From Halobacteriales archaeon QS_3_64_16 (GTDB taxonomy: Archaea; Halobacteriota; Halobacteria; Halobacteriales; Halococcaceae): a stretch of 37,331 nucleotides of DNA. Where the stretch lies: contig PXRJ01000010.1 of the NCBI GenBank assembly GCA_003021705.1, positions 1-37,331 on the forward strand, read 5' to 3'. This document shows positions 6,782 to 15,857 of this stretch, one piece after another. A model generated the notes under the pieces. That model had not been told where the DNA came from. It made no database searches and saw only the letters and a program-made list of their open reading frames with translations. How positions within the stretch are numbered: position 1 is the stretch's first letter; every line of letters begins with the position of its first letter. The translations under genes were made by a program, and so were the position numbers.

Positions 6782-9319
6782 ATGAGTACGACGACCACAC
6801 TTCCTGAACAAGCCGAAACCGTCGTCGTTGGTGCCGGCTGCGTCGGCTGTAGCGCCGCCTACCATCTGACCGAGCGCGGGCGCGAGGACATCGTCGTCCT
6901 CGATCAAGGCCCGCTCTTCGAGACCGGCGGCTCGACCTCCCATGCCCCGGGACTGGTCTACCAGACGACCGGCAGCCAGACCATGACCCGGCTCGCGAAC
7001 TACACCCAAGAACTGTATACCGAGCTGGGAGGCTTCGATCGGTGTGGGGGCATCGAGGTCGCCTACACCGAGGATCGCTGGAATTTCCTGAAACGGAAAC
7101 GCGAGTACGGCCGTGCCTGGGGCATCGAGGGCGGGGAGCTCCTCTCGCCGGAGGCGGTCGCCGAAGAAGTCCCAGTGGTCGATCCCGAGGTGATTTATGG
7201 GGGATATTACGTCCCAACCGACGGCCGAGCTGATGGCGTCGCGGCATCCGAAGCCATGGCCGAGCGAGCTCAGGACGGGGGCGCACGCTTCGTTGGTGAT
7301 TGTGAGGTACTCGACTTAGAGGTCGAAAAGGGATCGATTTCGGCCGTCCTCACCGAGCACGGCCGGATCGAGTGTGAGGAAGCGCTCGTCTGTACGAACA
7401 TCTGGGGGCCGCTGTTCGGCGAGTGGGCCGATGTCGACGTTCCGCTCACCCCTTGTGCCCACCAGTACCTCGTGAGCGAACCCTTCGATGAACTCGCCGG
7501 CGCGACCGCGGAGATCGAACAGCCGATTCTGCGCCACCAGGACTTCTCGATGTACTTCCGCCAGCACGGTGACTCGTACGGCATCGGCTCGTATGACCAC
7601 GAACCGCTGTTGGTTGACCCCGAGGACATTCGCGCGCCCGAAGAGTCCGATCGGATGCCCTCGATCCGGGAGTTTACCGAGGAACACTTCTACGAACCGA
7701 CCCACCCCGACATCGATAAATCCGCCTACGACGCCGCCCGCGAACTCGTTCCGGCTTTCGACGGCGCGGACTTCGAGGACGCGTTCAACGGGATGTTCTG
7801 TTTCACGCCCGACGGCATGCCGATCCTCGGCGAGACCGAGGCCATCGATGGCCTCTGGTGGGCGCTCGCGATCTGGGTGACTCAATCCGGCGGCGTCGGC
7901 GACGTGATGGCCGAATGGATGACCGAGGGCGTCCCGCGACTCGACGGCGAGCGCATCGACGTGAGCGGCGCACATATCTCCCGGTTCCAACCCCACGCGG
8001 GCAGCCGGGCGTTCACGAAAGCCCGGGGCGCGACCCAGTACCGGGAGGTCTACCAACTCATCCATCCCGACGAGCAGCCACAGAATCAACGCGGCCTCCG
8101 GCGAAGCCCGTTTTACGAACGACAGGAGGACCTCGGCGCGGAGTTCGTCACGAGCGGTGGCTGGGAGGTGCCCCAATGGTACGGGGCCAACGAATCCCTC
8201 GTAGAGGAGTACGACCTCGACATGCCCGAGCGCTCGGCATGGCAATCGACAGGGTGGTCGCCGATCCAGGCGGCCGAACACCGCGCTGCTCGCGAGAACG
8301 TCGGGATCTGTGATCTCTCCCGGTATACCGGTATCGAGATCACCGGCGAGAACACTCCAGAATTCGTCCAGTACCTCTTCGCGAACGATATGAGCATGGA
8401 TGTAGGGCAGGTGCGCTACGCCCCGATGTGCGACGAAACTGGTGGGGTGCTTGCGGACATGGTCGTCGCCAGGCTCGGCGAGAAGCGCTTCCTCTGTACG
8501 ACCGGCGGGGGGTCCTCGGCGACCCTGCATACCCGGTGGATCAACGAGCACGCACCCGGAGACGTCCGGGTCGATGCTCACGTCTCCGATCGGTGTGGAC
8601 TGGGCGTCTGGGGACCCAACGCTCGGAAAGTCCTCGAGCCACTGACCGATGCGGATCTCTCTGACGATGCCTTTGGGTACTTCCGCGCGAAGGAGATCTA
8701 CGTCGATTCGATCCCGGTGACCGCCCTCAGAGTATCGTACGTCGGCGAACTCGGCTGGGAGCTGTACTGCCCGACCGAGTATGGAGGACAGCTCTGGGAT
8801 CTGCTCTGGGAGGCCGGTCGAGATCGGGACATGATCGCGCTGGGCAACGGTGCGTTCCTCGGTTCCCTCAGACTGGAGAAGGGCTTCCGATTGTGGGGCA
8901 CCGATATGTCCGCCGAGGAGACCCCCTACGAGGCCGGAATCGGCTTCGCGGTCGATCTCGATACCGATTTCATCGGGCGGGAAGCCCTACTGGAGGCGAA
9001 GGAGTCGGAGCCCGCCCGAAGGCTCGCCTGCCTGACGCTCGAGGACGACAGCGCCCTCGTCGGGAGCGGGAAGCCGATCGTCGATGGCGGTAGTGACGAT
9101 GTCGGTACTGGTAGTAATGGTAGCGAGGAAATCCTCGGATACGTCACCGCGACCGACTACGGCTACAGCATCGGTGAGTCGATCGCGTACGGCTACCTGC
9201 CGCCCGAGTACGCCGAACCCGGCGTCGGAGTCGCGATCGAGTACGAAGGCGAGCGCTACGCCGCGACGGTACAGGAAGAGCCGCTCTACGATCCCGAGCG
9301 GGAGAAGATCCTCCGATAG
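6782..9319 (+). CDS. Sarcosine/dimethylglycine dehydrogenase-like FAD enzyme with GcvT domains
   Basis: An 845-residue protein, the usual size of two-part enzymes of this family. The N-terminal half is a DAO-type FAD domain with the dinucleotide motif VVVGAGCVGCSAAYHL at 14-29. The segment GSTSHAPGLVYQ (His54) corresponds to the covalent-FAD attachment region in dimethylglycine and sarcosine dehydrogenases. The C-terminal half (about 415-845) is a folate-binding aminomethyltransferase (GcvT) fold, including SYVGELGWELYCPTEYGG. By family it oxidatively removes methyl groups from N-methylated glycines and passes the one-carbon unit to tetrahydrofolate or an archaeal equivalent. The substrate (sarcosine, dimethylglycine or another N-methyl compound) is not settled by sequence. 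I chose ATG 6782 because the TATA box position excludes GTG 6770. Residues about 766-783 include a Gly/Ser-rich insert. Confidence 0.88.
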   Translation: MSTTTTLPEQAETVVVGAGCVGCSAAYHLTERGREDIVVLDQGPLFETGGSTSHAPGLVYQTTGSQTMTRLANYTQELYTELGGFDRCGGIEVAYTEDRWNFLKRKREYGRAWGIEGGELLSPEAVAEEVPVVDPEVIYGGYYVPTDGRADGVAASEAMAERAQDGGARFVGDCEVLDLEVEKGSISAVLTEHGRIECEEALVCTNIWGPLFGEWADVDVPLTPCAHQYLVSEPFDELAGATAEIEQPILRHQDFSMYFRQHGDSYGIGSYDHEPLLVDPEDIRAPEESDRMPSIREFTEEHFYEPTHPDIDKSAYDAARELVPAFDGADFEDAFNGMFCFTPDGMPILGETEAIDGLWWALAIWVTQSGGVGDVMAEWMTEGVPRLDGERIDVSGAHISRFQPHAGSRAFTKARGATQYREVYQLIHPDEQPQNQRGLRRSPFYERQEDLGAEFVTSGGWEVPQWYGANESLVEEYDLDMPERSAWQSTGWSPIQAAEHRAARENVGICDLSRYTGIEITGENTPEFVQYLFANDMSMDVGQVRYAPMCDETGGVLADMVVARLGEKRFLCTTGGGSSATLHTRWINEHAPGDVRVDAHVSDRCGLGVWGPNARKVLEPLTDADLSDDAFGYFRAKEIYVDSIPVTALRVSYVGELGWELYCPTEYGGQLWDLLWEAGRDRDMIALGNGAFLGSLRLEKGFRLWGTDMSAEETPYEAGIGFAVDLDTDFIGREALLEAKESEPARRLACLTLEDDSALVGSGKPIVDGGSDDVGTGSNGSEEILGYVTATDYGYSIGESIAYGYLPPEYAEPGVGVAIEYEGERYAATVQEEPLYDPEREKILR

Positions 9320-9509
9320 CCTTCACCACGCCGCACGGAGAGGGGGTTCCCTCGGCATAGGGAGGGCCTCGGCGTATCGCTGCTGGCTACCGAAGGTTCC
9401 TGCTGTCTCTTTTGACCTCCAGTAGCGGTTGCCATCGCCTGTTACTTGTACAGGTTGAGTGAGCCAGACACAGGGTTCTTGTAGGTCGCTTCGGGAGAGG
9501 TGAGAGAGC

Positions 9510-9950
9510 ATGTACGATCGAATCCTGGTTCCGACCGACGGGAGCGAGGCGGCGGTAAAAGGTGCGGACCACGCGATTTCGCTCGCGGCCACGCTTGACG
9601 CGACGATCCACGCGCTGTACGTCATCGACCTACCGGGCGTCCCCCGTGCGCTATCGATCAGGGACGACGAAGAGGAACTACGCGAGCGCTACCGGGAGTA
9701 CGGCGAGCAGGTGACCGAAGACCTGTGTGCGAGCGCGGAGGCGGCCGGCATCGACTGCGTCGCTGCCACCCGAACCGGCTCCGTCCGCGAACGGGTCAAC
9801 GACTACGCCGAGGAGGAGGGCATCGACGTAGTCGTGATAGGGACCGGCTATCGGGGGAAGGTCGGCGAGTTGCTCGGTGGTACCGCCGAGAAGATCGTCC
9901 GGACGGTGGCCGTCCCGGTAACCACGGTTCGCATGAGCGAGTACGAGTAG
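9510..9950 (+). CDS. Universal stress protein (UspA family)
   Basis: A 146-residue single UspA domain. It starts MYDRILVPTDGSEAA, the standard first strand and phosphate-contact region, and ends IVRTVAVPVTTVRMSEYE. The ATP-loop region reads GTGYRGKVGELLGGTAEKIV. Compared with the usual G-x2-G-x9-G-S/T pattern, Tyr replaces the second glycine, so nucleotide binding may be altered. A purine-rich GGGAGAGG stretch lies about 11 bases before ATG 9510 and may serve as ribosome-binding site. The gene follows the dehydrogenase by 190 bases, in which I see no gene. Its role is probably general stress adaptation; no specific partner is indicated. Confidence 0.9.
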   Translation: MYDRILVPTDGSEAAVKGADHAISLAATLDATIHALYVIDLPGVPRALSIRDDEEELRERYREYGEQVTEDLCASAEAAGIDCVAATRTGSVRERVNDYAEEEGIDVVVIGTGYRGKVGELLGGTAEKIVRTVAVPVTTVRMSEYE

Positions 9951-10085
9951 CACCGGACCGCTCCCGAAGCGCTGATCGGTTACGGATACGCGCCGATGTG
10001 CTGACACGCCGACGTACCGACAGGTCGATCGGTGGGTGAGCGCTTTCCCGACCGCTCAAATAGCTCGCCCGCGTAGTCCAAGCTG

Positions 10086-10358
10086 GTGTCTCCTTCGAGT
10101 TCCGCGCTGGGGCCCGACGCGGACGCGACGTTCAGGCTCGGCCTGGCAGCGGGCATGGTGCTTACCCTCCTCGCGATCGCGCTCTCGTTCTGGAGCGGTG
10201 CCGTGAGTTCGCTGCACGCGATCGTTCTGGTTGTTCTACTGGTTCCAGCGGCGTTCGTCCTCACTGCCTGTCTGCTCGCCGTGTGGCTTGGCTACGACAG
10301 GGACGCAGCCGACGCGCTTTGGCTAACCGAGTCCGCCTGCGAGTACACCGAGGAGTGA
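10086..10358 (+). CDS. Small two-helix membrane protein, unknown function
   Basis: A 90-residue frame starting at GTG 10086. After a 16-residue polar start there are two hydrophobic segments, at about 17-39 (LGLAAGMVLTLLAIALSFW) and 44-68 (HAIVLVVLLVPAAFVLTACL), then an acidic tail ending CEYTEE. Hydrophobic segments bounded by Asp/Glu-rich tails fit a real haloarchaeal inner-membrane microprotein. I do not recognise the family. It converges on a 50-residue membrane protein on the other strand. Confidence 0.6.
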   Translation: MSPSSSALGPDADATFRLGLAAGMVLTLLAIALSFWSGAVSSLHAIVLVVLLVPAAFVLTACLLAVWLGYDRDAADALWLTESACEYTEE

Positions 10359-10456
10359 ACCGCGATGACGGAGCGAACCCGCAACGCGGGTGGTACTGCC
10401 TCTCACTCGCGGCCAGCCGAGCGGTTCATCGAACGGGACGGCAACCGAACGGCGGC

Positions 10457-10609
10457 TCACGCCCTCGTTTCCCGCAGGTAGATCACGAAGCTCGCGAACA
10501 GAAAACAGACGCCGGCGATCGACAACTCCCCCGCTGCCATCGCTCCCAGTGCCACCACGAACAACAGGGTAGCCAGCACTGCGAGCACTATCGCGAGTCT
10601 CCCTGCCAT
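10457..10609 (-). CDS. 50-residue two-helix membrane microprotein
   Basis: ATG 10609-10607 to TGA 10459-10457. The protein begins MAGRLAIVLAVLATLLFVVA and ends FVIYLRETRA. Two hydrophobic segments (about 4-21 and 29-45) are separated by a short GAMAAGE loop, with Arg residues at both ends. I recall very similar short proteins being widespread in haloarchaea, always without assigned function. It is shorter than common gene-calling cut-offs. The longer frame overlapping it on the same strand is basic and irregular and is not convincing. Confidence 0.65.
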   Translation of the reverse strand: MAGRLAIVLAVLATLLFVVALGAMAAGELSIAGVCFLFASFVIYLRETRA

Positions 10610-10708
10610 CTCTCAAAACATAATCGAGGAGAGCGAGTGACGCCGGCGATCGATAGCGACAGACGACGCGACAAGGACGTCACAGGCAGTTTGGGACCGA
10701 GTGTGTAC

Positions 10709-11143
10709 CTAGAAGTGTTCCAGCTCCCAGTGATACTGACAGGTATCACAACTCGCCCATTCAGGGAGGTCGAACTGTTCGGGGTGTCGGCGTCCGTGTC
10801 GCATACGGTCGCCACATTCCGGACAGTTCAGATATCGCAACTCGAGGTCCGAAAAGCGCTCCGGAGTGACCTCACGCCAGCACTCCGGACAGTCGATGAC
10901 CGTCGTCGGTCGATGCTGGTAGACATCGCTTCCACACCCCGGACAGGCGAGCACGGCAGCCGGTCGGGACCCCCAGCCGACCTCCCCGACCATCGTCGTA
11001 GTCTGGGCGTCCGGTACCGGCAATCGAAGCGCCGCCGCGTCCGGATCGACTCTCAGGGGTTCTGCCAACACCTCGAAGGCGTACTTGACGGCGCTTGCCG
11101 TCTCCGCCGCCGCGTATCGGAGTTGCTGGCGCCTCTCGACCAT
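10709..11143 (-). CDS. Zinc-ribbon protein, unknown function
   Basis: A 144-residue protein from ATG 11143. The N-terminal ~55 residues look helical (MVERRQQLRYAAAETASAVK). Three CxxC-type zinc knuckles follow: CPGCGSD and CPEC in the middle, then CPECGDR and CDTCQYHWE near the end, spaced like two zinc ribbons. Such proteins usually bind nucleic acid or protein, but nothing here shows which. The frame stays open far upstream, to 11725, but that extension is Arg/Ser-rich and unlike haloarchaeal protein, so I start at 11143. Function unassigned. Confidence 0.7.
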   Translation of the reverse strand: MVERRQQLRYAAAETASAVKYAFEVLAEPLRVDPDAAALRLPVPDAQTTTMVGEVGWGSRPAAVLACPGCGSDVYQHRPTTVIDCPECWREVTPERFSDLELRYLNCPECGDRMRHGRRHPEQFDLPEWASCDTCQYHWELEHF

Positions 11144-11499
11144 GGAAGAGGATGGTGAGCGACGATGATAAGTCGTCCGTCGGCGGACTCGACACCGATC
11201 AACGATCAACCCCCAGTCGGTGCGAACGCCCGAGAACGGTAACGCCGGTCGGCGATCGGTCGAACGGACGACTGACGGACGACGGACGACACGATCGTCG
11301 CGTCCTCGGCGAGCTTCGATGGACCTCGACGTGTCTCGATGTCTCTCGGCACGTCTCGGTTGGAGTACCGTGGCGCGATCGTTCGGAGTACGTACGACTC
11401 TCCGGCTCTCCGACCCTACGATACCTTTTCGACCGCGCTCGCACAACTCGCTCGTATGCGACCGTTCGCGCGCGATCCGCCACAGGGGACTAACCGACG
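11144..11499. other. Gene-free spacer with simple CGACG-type repeats
   Basis: No convincing gene on either strand; the frames are Arg/Ser/Thr-rich and lack acidic residues. It contains a GACGGACGACGGACGAC run near 11270-11290 and repeated TCTCG-type words near 11325-11360. A possible promoter for the next gene is the GATACCTTTTC stretch at about 11420-11430, some 70 bases before GTG 11500. Confidence 0.5.
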
Positions 11500-12081
11500 G
11501 TGACACCGAGCGCAGCGGCGATACTCCCGACCGTGGCCGCCGTCCCACCAGTCGATCCGACCGTTCTCGTGGACGTCTCGATACGGATTCGAGCGGTCGG
11601 GTCGTTCGCGTTTGTACTGCTCGTCGGTGGGGCGGTCTTGGTCGCAGCCGAGGGGTTCGTCGATCGGTCGGTCGACGCCTCGATGGAAACTCCGCTGAAA
11701 TCGATCGCGTATGGGGTGTCCGCACAGGCGGTCATTGCCCTTCTGGGCCTGTATGCGATCGACCAGTTGACCTCGATCGGCCCCGGTAGCCCGTTTCTCG
11801 CGACGATCGGCCCATGGCTTCTCGTGCTCGCCTGGTTAGCGCTGGCCGGGTTCGGGTTCGGGTTCGTGGTCGTCGGTGCTGGCCTCACCGACATCGCGGG
11901 AAATCGCCAGTTGTGGCCCGGACTGACTATTGGGGCGGCCGTGTCCACGTTCGTATGGGCGTTGTCGACCCTCGTTTTCGGGGTTGTGGTCTGGCTGCTC
12001 GTCACCTCGATCGGGATCGGCGGTCCGGCGCGGCGGTGGCTGTACGCTTCGATCGAAGGCGACGCTGGCGTCGATGGTTGA
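11500..12081 (+). CDS. Membrane protein with about four helices, unknown function
   Basis: A 193-residue frame from GTG 11500. There is a hydrophobic start, then segments near 34-50 (VGSFAFVLLVGGAVLVAAEG), 70-87, 100-128 (a long Leu/Gly/Phe-rich pair) and 138-168. A polar stretch (VDRSVDASMETPLKS) sits between the first two. The layout recalls small haloarchaeal membrane proteins whose pore-like Gly-rich helices follow an amphipathic linker, but I cannot name a family with confidence. It lies between a zinc-ribbon gene and a BCCT transporter, both on the other strand, so it is probably transcribed alone. Confidence 0.65.
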   Translation: MTPSAAAILPTVAAVPPVDPTVLVDVSIRIRAVGSFAFVLLVGGAVLVAAEGFVDRSVDASMETPLKSIAYGVSAQAVIALLGLYAIDQLTSIGPGSPFLATIGPWLLVLAWLALAGFGFGFVVVGAGLTDIAGNRQLWPGLTIGAAVSTFVWALSTLVFGVVVWLLVTSIGIGGPARRWLYASIEGDAGVDG

Positions 12082-12260
12082 TATCGTTCGCTCGCCTGGG
12101 TCGGAAACGGCGAGCGGCGAGCGCACACCGCGTCTCGAGAGAGCGCTGCGAGACGTCACTCAGTAATAGTACTACCGGTCGGCCGGGAGAATCGAGCGAT
12201 GCGATCCCGACGGCCGGATCCGGAGCATCCGGTGTCCGAGGCGATCGATTCGAGCGTGAC

Positions 12261-14057
12261 TCAGTCGTCGCTGACGGCCGAGTCGTCCCTGACGTCGGTG
12301 ACGACGCCCTCGTCGGAAGTCACCACGTCGACTTCCTCCTCGCGGCGCAGTTCGTCCAGTCGATCGGCGAAGGCGTCGGATTCCAGGATCTCGAGTTCGT
12401 GATCGAGCCCCAGATAGACGGTATAACACATGACGACCAAGATAACCGCGAAGGGTAACCCAGTCGCGATCGACGCCGCTTGCAGTGCGGACAAGCCCCC
12501 GCCGACGAGCAACACGGCCGCGACCGCACCCTCTGTCAGTGCCCAGAAGATGCGCTGGGCTCTCGGGACGTCGTGTTTCCCGCCGGAGGTCAAGTGATCG
12601 ACCACCAGCGATCCCGAGTCAGAAGAGGTGACGAAGAAGGTAATCACCAACAGGGTGGCGATGAGTCCCGTCACCGCACCCACGGGGTACTGTGAGAACA
12701 TCGCGAACATCATCGTCGTGCCGCCGTTCTCGCCGCCGAGAACCTGAAGCAGGTTCCCGCCGCCGAACTGGGCGAACAGCGAGGACCCGCCGAAGGTCGC
12801 GAGCCAGACGAACGAAAACATCGTCGGCAAGATCAACACGCCCAGCACGAACTGCCGGACGGTTCGGCCCTTCGAGATCCGGGCGATGAACATCCCGACA
12901 AAGGGCGACCAGGAGATCCACCACGCCCAGTAGAAGATCGTCCAGCTACTCATGAACGAAGCGGCCTCACTGCCGCCGGTAAACGCCCCGGTAAAGAAGC
13001 TCAATCCCGGCAGGCTCGTGAGGTACATTCCGGTACCGGTCGCGAGCGCGCCGAGGATATAGAGGGTGGGACCGACGATGAGCAGGAAGCCGAGCAACGC
13101 GAACATGATATAGAGGTTGAGCGTGCTCAGTCGCTTGACCCCGCCGTCGAGGCCGGCCGCGACCGACGCCGTAGCGATGAGGGTGATGACCGCGATCAAA
13201 AGCACCTGTGGTAGCGTGCCGATCGGAATGCTGGCGAGACCAAGCATGTCGCCGGCGACGTAGGAAAGTCCGGCGTTGACCTGTGAGACCCCGAGGCCGA
13301 GCGAGGTGGCCAGACCGAACAGGGTCGCGAACACCGAGAGGATATCGATGACGTGGCCCGGCCAGCCGTAGATCCGCTCGCCCAACAGCGGCCAGAAGAT
13401 CGACCGGAACGTAAGCGGGAGGCCCCGATTGAACGAGAAAAACGCCAGTCCGAGCCCGACCAGGGTGTAGATCGCCCACGGGTGCAGTCCCCAGTGGAAG
13501 AAGGTTTGGGCCATCGCGGCCCCCGCGGCCGCGGGCGTCCCGGCTTCGATCCCGCTACCGGCGAAGTAGGGTGGGACGCTCTGTAAGTAGTACATCGGCT
13601 CGGTTGCGCTGAAGAACATGAGACCGATCCCCATGCCGGCGCTGAAGAGCATCGCCATCCAGGAGAAGTCACTGAACTCTTTTTCGGCCTCGACGCCGCC
13701 GATCCTGATCTTCCCGTACTTGCTGAACGCGAAGTACAGCACGGTGATGATGAACAGGTTCGCCGCGAGGATGAACAACCACCCAAAGGTCTCGCTGACG
13801 AACGCCTGAGTCGCCGCGAAGACGTTCCCGGCCTGTGTCGGGAACAGTAGTGTAAGCGCGACGAACAGGACGATCATCGCACTCGAAACCGGGAACACCA
13901 CCGGGTGAATATCGAACCGTCCACCCAGTAGCTCCCTGTTGGTATCACCGACCTCCCGCTTGTCCTCAGGGTGGAACATCTCCGACTGGAGCCCACCACC
14001 CGAGCCCCCTGTCTGGAGTCCGCTGCCCATCCCGTCCTCTCTCTCGTCAGTAGCCAT
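12261..14057 (-). CDS. BCCT-family betaine/carnitine/choline-type transporter
   Basis: A 598-residue protein with about 12 membrane segments between 52 and 545. The motif AGMGIGLMFFSATEP at 140-153 corresponds to the Gly-rich TM segment that binds substrate and sodium in BetP-like carriers. The Trp-rich box WTIFYWAWWISWSPFVG at 372-388 is the BCCT signature. A 50-residue Gly/acidic N-terminus and an Asp/Glu-rich C-terminal tail (about 545-598) face the cytoplasm. By family it takes up a quaternary amine such as glycine betaine with sodium; the tail may sense osmotic state as in BetP, which is inference. Its TATA box lies some 310 bases upstream, implying a long leader. Together with the dehydrogenase at 6782 it could feed methylated-glycine breakdown as well as osmoprotection. 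Confidence 0.93.
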   Translation of the reverse strand: MATDEREDGMGSGLQTGGSGGGLQSEMFHPEDKREVGDTNRELLGGRFDIHPVVFPVSSAMIVLFVALTLLFPTQAGNVFAATQAFVSETFGWLFILAANLFIITVLYFAFSKYGKIRIGGVEAEKEFSDFSWMAMLFSAGMGIGLMFFSATEPMYYLQSVPPYFAGSGIEAGTPAAAGAAMAQTFFHWGLHPWAIYTLVGLGLAFFSFNRGLPLTFRSIFWPLLGERIYGWPGHVIDILSVFATLFGLATSLGLGVSQVNAGLSYVAGDMLGLASIPIGTLPQVLLIAVITLIATASVAAGLDGGVKRLSTLNLYIMFALLGFLLIVGPTLYILGALATGTGMYLTSLPGLSFFTGAFTGGSEAASFMSSWTIFYWAWWISWSPFVGMFIARISKGRTVRQFVLGVLILPTMFSFVWLATFGGSSLFAQFGGGNLLQVLGGENGGTTMMFAMFSQYPVGAVTGLIATLLVITFFVTSSDSGSLVVDHLTSGGKHDVPRAQRIFWALTEGAVAAVLLVGGGLSALQAASIATGLPFAVILVVMCYTVYLGLDHELEILESDAFADRLDELRREEEVDVVTSDEGVVTDVRDDSAVSDD

Positions 14058-14526
14058 GTGTATCGTACCCTCTCGAGTCGTTTTCGCTTCTCTGTGATTC
14101 GCTCATGTATGTGTCGTCCCCGTGTCCGCCCTGTTTCGTTCGCTCGTGACCCATTCCCCCGTCCGATACGACTCCTTCGAGACGAGCGATTGGCTCCCGG
14201 TCCACCGTCCCGTCGCTCGCCACACTACTGATGCCGAGCGCGCCGAGCGCTCGAGGAGGCCCATGTTGCACCGACCGCGGCTCATGCCGGGGCCCCGAGC
14301 CGTCGCCGAGCAGTGAACGTTCGCCATCCGGTGGTGCAACTCGTATCATGGACGTACGTTAATCCATATAAACCTGGTTCCGTGTTACCTCACCCGTTTT
14401 AACCAACGATGTCCGATGATCACCGACGAAGCCGGTCGAGACCGGCCGTCGTTCGCTCGACCTCGATTCTGGTTTCGGTTTCGCTCTCATTTTGTTCGAG
14501 GGTCGGTTCGTCCTCGGGCTCGGGGC
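14058..14526. other. Long spacer upstream of the BCCT gene
   Basis: 469 bases with no convincing gene. Frames on the minus strand (for example from 14349 or 14339) are basic and Ser/Arg-rich. The part 14058-14345 lies between the likely promoter and the BCCT start codon and would be a leader RNA of roughly 280 nt. The remaining part, 14400-14526, borders the 3' end of the M20 hydrolase gene. Confidence 0.5.
14364..14372 (-). promoter_or_regulatory. Strong TATA box upstream of the BCCT gene
   Basis: TTTATATGG on the minus strand in an AT-rich patch (ACGTTAATCCATATAAACC on the plus strand). It is the only good promoter-like element in the spacer. It predicts a start site near 14342, almost 290 bases before ATG 14057. 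Confidence 0.55.
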
Positions 14527-15759
14527 TCACTCGCTTCCTGCGAGTTCCAGGGTCGCGTTCGCGAGCGTGTTCGCCGCCGCGTAGCAGTCCTCGGGACTCG
14601 TGTACTCGGCGGGCGAGTGACTGATCCCCTCCTCGCTCACGGCGAAGACCATCCCGGTATCACAGACTCCCGCGAGGTGGGTCGCGTCGTGACCCGCCCC
14701 GCTCGGTAGCCGTCGAGCGTCGTAGCCACAGGCCTCGGTGGCTGCCGCGACCGCCTCGATACACCGATCGGCGAAGGCGACGCTCGAGACGTGCAGTCGG
14801 TCCTCGTGGGAGAGCGAAACGCCCTCGCGCTCGGCGGCCGCCCTGGCTTCCGCGAGCACGCGCTCTCTGGCCGTCTCGACCACGCTGTCCTCGGGGTCCC
14901 TGACGTCCCAGGTCATCCGCGCCTCGCCGGGGATCACGTTGACCGAATCCGGCACGACCGACAGCGATCCCACCGTAGCGACCGTCCGCTCGCCCAGCGC
15001 CGTGGGCAAGCGCCGGATCGCGCCTACCGTATCGCTCGCGGCGACGAGCGCGTCGCCCCGGAGGTGCATCGGCGTCGGCCCGGTGTGATTGGGCTCGCCC
15101 CGGAAGACGAGTTCGCCCCACGAGAGCCCGACGACGCCGGTGACGGTTCCGACCTGGGCCTCGGCTCGCTCCAGCAGCGGGCCCTGCTCGATGTGGAGTT
15201 CGAGATATGCGTCGTACTCCCTTCCTGGTTCGGCAGGCGTCTCTCCCAGATAGCCGATCCGGTCGAGTTCCTCCTCGACACTCTTATTCTCCCGGTCGGT
15301 CGTCGCATACACCTCTTCTAGGTTCTCCGCGCCGGCCCAGACACCGCTGCCCATCATCGCCGGCTGGAAGCGCGAGCCCTCTTCGTTCGTCCAATTGACG
15401 ATCTCGATCGGCCGCGTCGTCTCGATGCCCCGATCCTCTACGGTCCGGAGGCACTCGAGCGCAGCGAGCACGCCCAGTGGGCCGTCGTAGATCCCGCCCT
15501 TTGGCTGGGAGTCGAGGTGTGACCCCACTAGAACTGGCCGTTCTTCCTCGACTCCCTCGCGTCGCCCGAAGGTGTTTCCCATCGCGTCGATCCGGACATC
15601 GAGGCCCGCCGCCTCGAGCTTCGAGACGAACCAGTCCCTGACCTCACGGTCGGCATCCGTCAGCGCCAGTCGGTCGAGCCCGCCGTCGTCGGTCGCGCCG
15701 ATCGCGGCCTGTTCGGCCATCGTCCCCTCGAATCGCTCGCGATCGAGGTCGATCCGCAT
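14527..15759 (-). CDS. M20-family amidohydrolase (N-carbamoyl-amino acid hydrolase / allantoate amidohydrolase type)
   Basis: A 410-residue zinc hydrolase. Metal ligands fit the HyuC/AmaB/AllC pattern: His81 in VGSHLDSQPKGG, Asp92 in GGIYDGPLG, Glu126-Glu127 in NWTNEEGSRF, His189 in ELHIEQGPLLE and His381 in GISHSPAEYT. The dimerisation/substrate domain carries EPNHTGPTPM and SGAGHDATHL. By family it removes a carbamoyl group from N-carbamoyl amino acids or acts on allantoate or ureidoglycolate, releasing ammonia. The exact substrate is open, since no hydantoinase or allantoinase gene is next to it. An MFS transporter gene lies 98 bases upstream on the same strand, so the two may be co-transcribed as uptake plus hydrolysis. 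Confidence 0.88.
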   Translation of the reverse strand: MRIDLDRERFEGTMAEQAAIGATDDGGLDRLALTDADREVRDWFVSKLEAAGLDVRIDAMGNTFGRREGVEEERPVLVGSHLDSQPKGGIYDGPLGVLAALECLRTVEDRGIETTRPIEIVNWTNEEGSRFQPAMMGSGVWAGAENLEEVYATTDRENKSVEEELDRIGYLGETPAEPGREYDAYLELHIEQGPLLERAEAQVGTVTGVVGLSWGELVFRGEPNHTGPTPMHLRGDALVAASDTVGAIRRLPTALGERTVATVGSLSVVPDSVNVIPGEARMTWDVRDPEDSVVETARERVLAEARAAAEREGVSLSHEDRLHVSSVAFADRCIEAVAAATEACGYDARRLPSGAGHDATHLAGVCDTGMVFAVSEEGISHSPAEYTSPEDCYAAANTLANATLELAGSE

Positions 15760-15857
15760 GCCTGGTCCATTCGAGCAGGCCGTATAAGCATTTGCCTGCG
15801 CCGCAGGGCGGCGTGCGAGCTGTAGCGAGGCGGTGTGTGAACCGGCGTGCTACTGTG

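Noticed and set aside
11144-11725. N-terminal extension of the zinc-ribbon frame
   Set aside because: Arg/Ser/Thr-rich and not acidic; it also overlaps the opposite membrane-protein gene. The protein start at 11143 fits better.
14047-14349. Small minus-strand gene in the BCCT leader
   Set aside because: The frames are basic and low in acidic residues, and the ATG at 14349 lies upstream of the start site predicted from the TATA box.
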